A DNA stretch of 64,000 nucleotides from Streptantibioticus cattleyicolor NRRL 8057 = DSM 46488. Its GTDB lineage: Bacteria; Actinomycetota; Actinomycetes; Streptomycetales; Streptomycetaceae. A program made the position numbers and the translations under genes. Below the pieces are notes generated by a model that did not search any database, had not been told where the DNA came from, and worked only from the letters and a program-made list of their open reading frames with translations. The stretch is from the NCBI RefSeq assembly GCF_000240165.1, contig NC_017586.1, forward strand, positions 558,001 through 622,000, written 5' to 3'. Shown in pieces: positions 59,949 to 64,000 of this stretch. The stretch's first letter is position 1. Each line of letters opens with the position of its first letter.

Positions 59949-61346
59949 TCAGCTCGCGCGGAGCGCGCCCTGCGCGGATTCCAGCCTCGCCTTGAGCTGT
60001 TCGAACTCACCCTCGACACAGTGCACGTACGTCATCAGGAGTACCGGCACGCTGTTCCCGGCCCAGTAGGCGACCCGGGCCGGCGGGGCGCCGTTGTTCA
60101 GCCATGTCGTCAGACAGGTGTGGCGGAGGTCATAGGGCCTCTTACCCAGGAGCGACGCGTACTCCGCGGCAGAGAGCACCGCCTTCCGCGCCTGATCCCA
60201 AGCGCGCCCGATCACCGTCGGCGACACCCTTCCGCCCTTCACTCCAGTGAAGACGAGCTGACCGGGCTTCTTGCCCCGGACATGTTCACGCAGGATGGTG
60301 GTCAAGTCCGGGTGACATGGCACGACGCGGGTGTCCCCCTCGTCCCTGCCCTTCAGTTGCCGCTCGTCGTAAGGGTCTCCCGAGTTGGTCCAGCCCCGGC
60401 CAGCCAGGGGGGCCGCCCTGTGCAGCACCAGCTCGCCCCACTGATCGTCTGCGTCCTCCGCCGGTAGGATCACGTCGCCGACGACCAGGGCAGACACCTC
60501 CTCGGGCCGCAGCCCGGCGAAGTACATGGTTGCCAGGTATCCATGCAGCGTCTCGCCGTTGGGTCTGTAGTCCCGGACTTCGTCCAGCAGCTTCCCAGCA
60601 ACTACTCGGTTGACCAAAGACCGCTTGTCGACCGGTTTCGGCTTGACCCGCCCCTTCTCTTTAGGGATAGGATTACCGGAAAGCACGCCGCACTCTGTCG
60701 CATAATTGAAGATTAGCTTCAGATGGCGAGTGATCAACCGTTTATGCGAGTGGGCTACAGGTTTCCCGTCGAGACGGGTGTAGATCTTGGCGAGAATCCC
60801 ATCAATTCGATCAGGGGCCTCCCATACGGCCATTGTCGGACTGAGCCGCTTAACCGACCGGAGTATTTGCTCGACTGATGATGACGCCTGCTCCCGCTTG
60901 AGCTTGTTGAAAGCGAATGAAATCAGTGCCCGCCGCAGCATGTCGGGGTCGACTTTTGTTGGCTGGCGCGGCAGCAATGCTATTGTCGTCCGGGCGAGGA
61001 TTTTGGCTGTCGTCCGACGAGTTGTAGCGGCACTACTGTCCCACTTCCGGTCTGCATACTTGATGGCGAATTCATACCAGTTGACTGTTGCGGCCTTGGC
61101 TACGAGCGACTTGGGCAGGCCGTTGTACGCGCTGAACCCCTCGCCTTTGCGAGCAGCGGTGAGCAGCTGAGACCGGAACGCGTCAGCCTGCGCCCGCTTT
61201 GAGAAGGTGTCCTGGAACGGCTCCCCTGCCACCAGCCAACGCACAACGTACCCAGTTCCGCGAGCCCCTTTTCTGGCGCGAATTCCCCAAATTTTTACAT
61301 CGTGCGACAGGTCATTCAAGGCAGTTCCTCGATGCTTTCGAGCCAT
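59949..61346 (-). CDS. int: Tyrosine-type site-specific integrase of an integrative element
   Basis: 465 residues. N-terminal Arg-rich AP2-like domain (IRARKGARGTGYVVRWLVAG), SAM-like core-binding domain in the middle, and the catalytic domain from about 260: first Arg in YFAGLRPEEVSALVVGD, RPYDLRHTCLTTWLNNGAPP (R in LRH; the preceding His is Tyr, common in this subfamily) and nucleophile Tyr in LLMTYVHCVEGEFEQ. Complete, unlike the integrase at 49515. Overlaps the upstream excisionase start by 31 bp. The attachment site should lie just left, at 59802-59948, but no tRNA 3' end is visible. Confidence 0.9.
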   Translation of the reverse strand: MARKHRGTALNDLSHDVKIWGIRARKGARGTGYVVRWLVAGEPFQDTFSKRAQADAFRSQLLTAARKGEGFSAYNGLPKSLVAKAATVNWYEFAIKYADRKWDSSAATTRRTTAKILARTTIALLPRQPTKVDPDMLRRALISFAFNKLKREQASSSVEQILRSVKRLSPTMAVWEAPDRIDGILAKIYTRLDGKPVAHSHKRLITRHLKLIFNYATECGVLSGNPIPKEKGRVKPKPVDKRSLVNRVVAGKLLDEVRDYRPNGETLHGYLATMYFAGLRPEEVSALVVGDVILPAEDADDQWGELVLHRAAPLAGRGWTNSGDPYDERQLKGRDEGDTRVVPCHPDLTTILREHVRGKKPGQLVFTGVKGGRVSPTVIGRAWDQARKAVLSAAEYASLLGKRPYDLRHTCLTTWLNNGAPPARVAYWAGNSVPVLLMTYVHCVEGEFEQLKARLESAQGALRAS

Positions 61347-61519
61347 TGATCGAGATCACCACGGCGCACGCGCAAGTCGCCGTTCGGGAGCCTGATACAG
61401 CGAGGTGTGCGGCGCTTTTGCCGCCATTCGTAAAACGTCGATTTGGAGACTTTCAGCTCCTCGCACACTTCGGTGATCGTGAGGAGAATGCTGCTCTGCC
61501 GCGTAGCGGGCGATGGCAT
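61316..61519 (-). CDS. xis: Excisionase-type helix-turn-helix protein (AlpA/MerR-like)
   Basis: 67 residues. LLTITEVCEELKVSKSTFYE then WRQKRRTPRCIRLPNGDLRV-RRGDLDQWLES, the compact winged HTH of actinomycete-element excisionases. Overlaps the integrase start by 31 bp, so the two are translated together. Would favour excision by bending DNA at the attachment site. Confidence 0.88.
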   Translation of the reverse strand: MPSPATRQSSILLTITEVCEELKVSKSTFYEWRQKRRTPRCIRLPNGDLRVRRGDLDQWLESIEELP

Positions 61520-61609
61520 GTTTCGGTCAATCCTTTCGCCGTCGGCGCCGCCCGGGCACGTCGACGTACAGGGGTGAGAGGCAAGCGCCGGTTCCAGACC
61601 GGGCGCTTG

Positions 61610-62617
61610 TCACCGGTGGGCTGCATCCGGGAGGTAGTACGTGGCATTGGGCCCTCGTCGGAGTTGGTGATCGTCCGCCATGCGGGCACAGGTCTTGCGG
61701 ACGAGTCCGATATCGAGGCCGAGAGCGTCAGCGACCTGCTTGGGCCGCACTCCGGGGTGAACGCGTACGTGCCGCAGGATCGCCGCGCGGGTGTCGCCGA
61801 TGAGGTGATCGGACACGGGGCCGTCCAGCAGGTGCCAGGCTCCACTGCTGCTGTCGAAGGAGAGGGCGTGCTCGGACTCAGCGACGTCCCGGCCGGTGAT
61901 GAGCAGCACCCCGTCAGCCTGGCCACGCCCTCGTTTGAGGACGAGTGTGGAGTCGGCGGCCCCCGCGATCCCGTTGGTGCCCGACACTTCGGTCAGCCAG
62001 TCGTCGGAGCTGGCCTTGCGCAGATGGTGGACGAGTACCACGGCCACGCCGTAGCGGTCGGCGATTCGCTTGGCGTGGCCGACTGCTGCGTAGTCAGCGT
62101 CGTAGGCCGAGGCGCCGACGGGCGGGGCACCTCGCACTTTGGCGAACACGTCGATGATGACCAGGCGGGCTGTGGGGTGGTGGTCCAGCCATCCGGCGAT
62201 CTGCGCGGCGCCGCCCTGGGGCAGCGGCGGGCAGTGGGTGGCCAGGGTCAGTTCGGACGGGGCCGGCTGTCCGCCGAGGAGCCTGCCCATCCGGGTCTGT
62301 AGCCGTCGGGCGGTGTCTTCCAGCGCCAGGTACAGGGCCGCGCCGGGGGCCACGGGGACGGCGCCGAGTGCTGTGCCACCGGAAGCCACGGCCAGGGCCA
62401 GTGAGAGGACGAGCCAGGATTTGCCGATCTTCGGCGGGCCGGCCAGGAGGTTGACCCCTTCCGACAGGATGTCCGGTACCGCCCAGCGGGGTTCGGGGAA
62501 TCGGGTGGACATCAGCTGGTCGGCCGTCCAGGTGGAGTGGCCGTTCAGCAGTGGGTTCTCGGCTGGGTTGCTGAGAGTGGGGTACGGCGGTGGCGGGCCG
62601 ACTGGTGCTGAGGTCAT
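61610..62617 (-). CDS. RepA-like AAA/RecA-fold ATPase of integrative element
   Basis: 335 residues from ATG 62617. Walker A in LLAGPPKIGKSWLVLSLALA, Walker B in ARLVIIDVFAKVRG, then VAVVLVHHLRKASSDDWL. C-terminal winged helix RPKQVADALGLDIGLVRKTC. RecA-fold helicase or replication ATPase (AAA_25 type) used with a primase-polymerase in element replication. Coupled to the upstream primase gene by an ATGA overlap. Confidence 0.85.
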   Translation of the reverse strand: MTSAPVGPPPPYPTLSNPAENPLLNGHSTWTADQLMSTRFPEPRWAVPDILSEGVNLLAGPPKIGKSWLVLSLALAVASGGTALGAVPVAPGAALYLALEDTARRLQTRMGRLLGGQPAPSELTLATHCPPLPQGGAAQIAGWLDHHPTARLVIIDVFAKVRGAPPVGASAYDADYAAVGHAKRIADRYGVAVVLVHHLRKASSDDWLTEVSGTNGIAGAADSTLVLKRGRGQADGVLLITGRDVAESEHALSFDSSSGAWHLLDGPVSDHLIGDTRAAILRHVRVHPGVRPKQVADALGLDIGLVRKTCARMADDHQLRRGPNATYYLPDAAHR

Positions 62618-63483
62618 GCTGCCACCGTGCGGGGGCGCTTGGTGCCCGCGCGTAGTCCGGAAGCGATCGTAGCGTGGGCCTCCCGCGTGCCTTGGCCTAC
62701 CTGGGCCGCGGCAGTAGCAAGCCACTCGGTGACGTCGGCGGCTCGCAGTGCCCCGCCGGCCACGAGTTGTCCGAGTGCCACGGCGGCGATGTACAGGGAG
62801 TTGTTGTGGTTGCCGGGGTGGGAGCGGGTCACGCGCTCCAGTTCGGCGGCCACGGCCTGTCGTAGGTAGGCCCCATGCTGGCCGGGCATCACTGGAACGA
62901 AGAAACGTTTCTGCGGAGGAGCGGCTGCCGGGCGCAGCAGCGCTGCCAGCCAACCGGGGAGGGGAGCAGGCTGGGTGTTGTGGACGATGGTGTACCAGCT
63001 GTGGTTGATGACACTGCCGGGGCCGACGACGTAGCCGCCGTTGGCCCTGCTGTCGATCTTCCAGCCTAGGCGCCCGGCTGTGTTGCGCAGTTCGAGCCCT
63101 GCGGGAGCTTCAAAGTACAGGTGGGTGCCGCCGCGCGTTGTCCGCACGGTGTAGGTGTCGGCGGGGTACGGCTGGCCGTGACGTTCGGCAAGGACCGCGA
63201 GGACGTCTTCACCACAGGTGATCCCGCGCTGTCGCCACGCTGGAGCCGGAGCGTCGTCTGGGTCTTTGGGCACATCCAGGTCGAGGACGACCAGTCGAGC
63301 CGGTCCCGTGGCGACGCCGATGTTGTACGGGCCAGCCTGCCAGCACTTCTGGATCCGGTCAGGGTCGGTGGTAGCGCGCTGCTCCCAGTTGCGGATGGCA
63401 GGCCGCTTGGTGCCGGGCCAGAGCGGGAAAACGGGCCAGCCTTGTGTGGCGGCGGTGAGTGCTGCGGCATGGAGAGGGGCCAT
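62614..63483 (-). CDS. Bifunctional DNA primase/polymerase (Prim-Pol)
   Basis: 289 residues from ATG 63483 (AGGAG at suitable distance). Prim-Pol core: WPVFPLWPGTKRPAIRNWEQ, then IGVATGPARLVVLDLDVPKD with the metal-binding D-x-D, THLYFEAPAG with the catalytic His, and NGGYVVGPGS. C-terminal helical domain ends in KRPRTVAA. ATG 63531 is a possible longer start without a ribosome site. Starts replication of the excised element together with the ATPase encoded next. Confidence 0.88.
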   Translation of the reverse strand: MAPLHAAALTAATQGWPVFPLWPGTKRPAIRNWEQRATTDPDRIQKCWQAGPYNIGVATGPARLVVLDLDVPKDPDDAPAPAWRQRGITCGEDVLAVLAERHGQPYPADTYTVRTTRGGTHLYFEAPAGLELRNTAGRLGWKIDSRANGGYVVGPGSVINHSWYTIVHNTQPAPLPGWLAALLRPAAAPPQKRFFVPVMPGQHGAYLRQAVAAELERVTRSHPGNHNNSLYIAAVALGQLVAGGALRAADVTEWLATAAAQVGQGTREAHATIASGLRAGTKRPRTVAA

Positions 63484-63587
63484 GCTGGCGTGCTCCTGGT
63501 CTCGTTGCTGACGGGAGGGGGGTGCAGACATGCAGCGGCCCGGTGTCCAGGGGAAGGACACCGGGCCGGCGAAGTGCTTGAGGGAGG

Positions 63588-63824
63588 TCAGGTTGTTGGG
63601 TGCCGTCCAGCGCAGAGGGCCATCATGGTCTGAAGCCACGGCAGTACTGCGGCCTCGGCGGCGGTGGGTGACCAGCCCCGCTTTTCCAGGTCGGCGCGGA
63701 GGCCGTCAGCGGCCTCGAACAGAGGGGTCATCTGGTCGCGCATCACCATCAGCGCGCGGGCGAATTGCTCGCGCAACTCGTCAGGGTCAGGCGGGTCGGG
63801 CGCGGATCTGTCGAACAGGGACAC
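63588..63824 (-). CDS. Hypothetical 78-residue protein of integrative element
   Basis: From GTG 63824 (MSLFDRSAPDPPDPDELREQ). All-helical, acidic front and LRADLEKRGWSPTAAEAAVL in the middle. Genes like this precede Prim-Pol genes in actinomycete elements. I do not recognise a function. GTG has no obvious strong ribosome site. Confidence 0.7.
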   Translation of the reverse strand: MSLFDRSAPDPPDPDELREQFARALMVMRDQMTPLFEAADGLRADLEKRGWSPTAAEAAVLPWLQTMMALCAGRHPTT

Positions 63825-63837
63825 GTGGTCTCCGTGC

Positions 63838-64000
63838 TTACGGGCTGGTGAAGTCGGGCAGGTGGGCGGCGTCATCCGGTGTGAGCAGGCCGGCGGCCAG
63901 GCTGATGTCGACCCACTGCTGGTGGCCGATGATCTGGCGGCAGGAACGGCAGCGGAGCCGGTTGTGGCGTGGCTCGAACCACAGGGTTCCGCCACAGACG
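63838..64000 (-). CDS. Partial small protein with Cys motifs, cut by window edge
   Basis: The last 54 codons: CGGTLWFEPRHNRLRCRSC (C-x..C-R-S-C zinc-binding pattern), then HQQWVDISLAAGLLTPDDAA and stop TAA. The start lies beyond the right edge. Looks like a small zinc-ribbon protein of the same element; function unknown. Confidence 0.6.
   Translation of the reverse strand, partial: VCGGTLWFEPRHNRLRCRSCRQIIGHQQWVDISLAAGLLTPDDAAHLPDFTSP

Noticed and set aside
1..64000. CRISPR arrays, rRNA or tRNA genes
   Set aside because: No regularly spaced repeats and no tRNA T-arm/acceptor patterns noticed in the gaps, including beside the integrase.

Overview
The window is high-GC, actinobacterial DNA, most likely from Streptomyces or a close relative. 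The signs are strong third-position GC bias, frequent GTG starts, ATGA/GTGA-coupled operons, several MmyB-type XRE regulators, DUF1707, DUF4328 and CU044_5270 family proteins, an ALF-repeat toxin, and an integrase/excisionase/primase set typical of actinomycete integrative elements. Gene order, small-molecule genes, toxins, insertion-sequence scraps and phage scraps suggest a chromosome arm or accessory region rather than the core. No tRNA, rRNA or CRISPR array was seen.

Layout. 1-4.8 kb: amidohydrolase with a divergent MarR regulator, an orphan SMI1/KNR4 protein, and an XRE regulator divergent from an aldo/keto reductase. 4.8-11.3 kb: a tight six-gene leftward operon (methyltransferase, 2-hydroxyacid dehydrogenase, GH3-type acyl-amide synthetase, alpha/beta hydrolase, enolase-superfamily enzyme, FAH-family enzyme). 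It looks like an uncharacterised small-molecule pathway and may start from a leaderless promoter. 11.6-20.2 kb: XRE/MFS pair, DUF1707 protein, MarR plus FAD monooxygenase, degraded IS5 piece, two SDRs, another XRE regulator. 20.7-23.2 kb: a terpene locus (prenyl diphosphate synthase, ispH fragment, terpene cyclase split by a one-base frameshift) that looks recently broken. 23.2-28.7 kb: LysR/MFS/nitronate monooxygenase, dienelactone hydrolase, Tat-exported PAF-acetylhydrolase-like enzyme.

29-32.5 kb is a graveyard of phage tail pieces, including a tail gene with an in-frame TGA where a Trp is expected, plus small unknown leftward genes. 32.7-39.6 kb is a coherent leftward secretion/toxin operon: secreted small protein, trypsin-fold protein with a dead catalytic triad and beta-repeat tail, a 1351-residue ALF/coiled-coil/Hint toxin with an EndoU-like tip, and its probable immunity gene. 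40.3-43.3 kb has a DUF4328 membrane protein and an ECF-sigma/CU044_5270 pair. 43.3-46.3 kb mixes gene fragments (ricin-like, TetR C-terminus, IS5 C-terminus) with an intact SnoaL/TetR pair and a small membrane protein. 46.3-49 kb is a fourth XRE regulator divergent from a transporter or reductase. 49.5-53.9 kb carries an integrase that has lost its catalytic residues and a broken RHS/ricin/Hint/HYD1 toxin whose DUF6881 immunity gene is intact. 54-59.8 kb returns to ordinary metabolism (hotdog protein, MFS, spermidine-synthase-like, flavin reductase, DUF2236, GNAT, winged helix). From 59.9 kb to the right edge lies one end of an apparently intact integrative element (integrase, excisionase, RepA-like ATPase, primase-polymerase) that continues past the window.

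How genes work together. Repeated regulator/target head-to-head pairs dominate (four MmyB-type XRE, two MarR, one LysR, one TetR), each with a short shared promoter, often with a visible palindrome. The two toxin loci and their immunity genes point to interbacterial competition. The terpene, phage, integrase and RHS loci show how much of this region is decaying.
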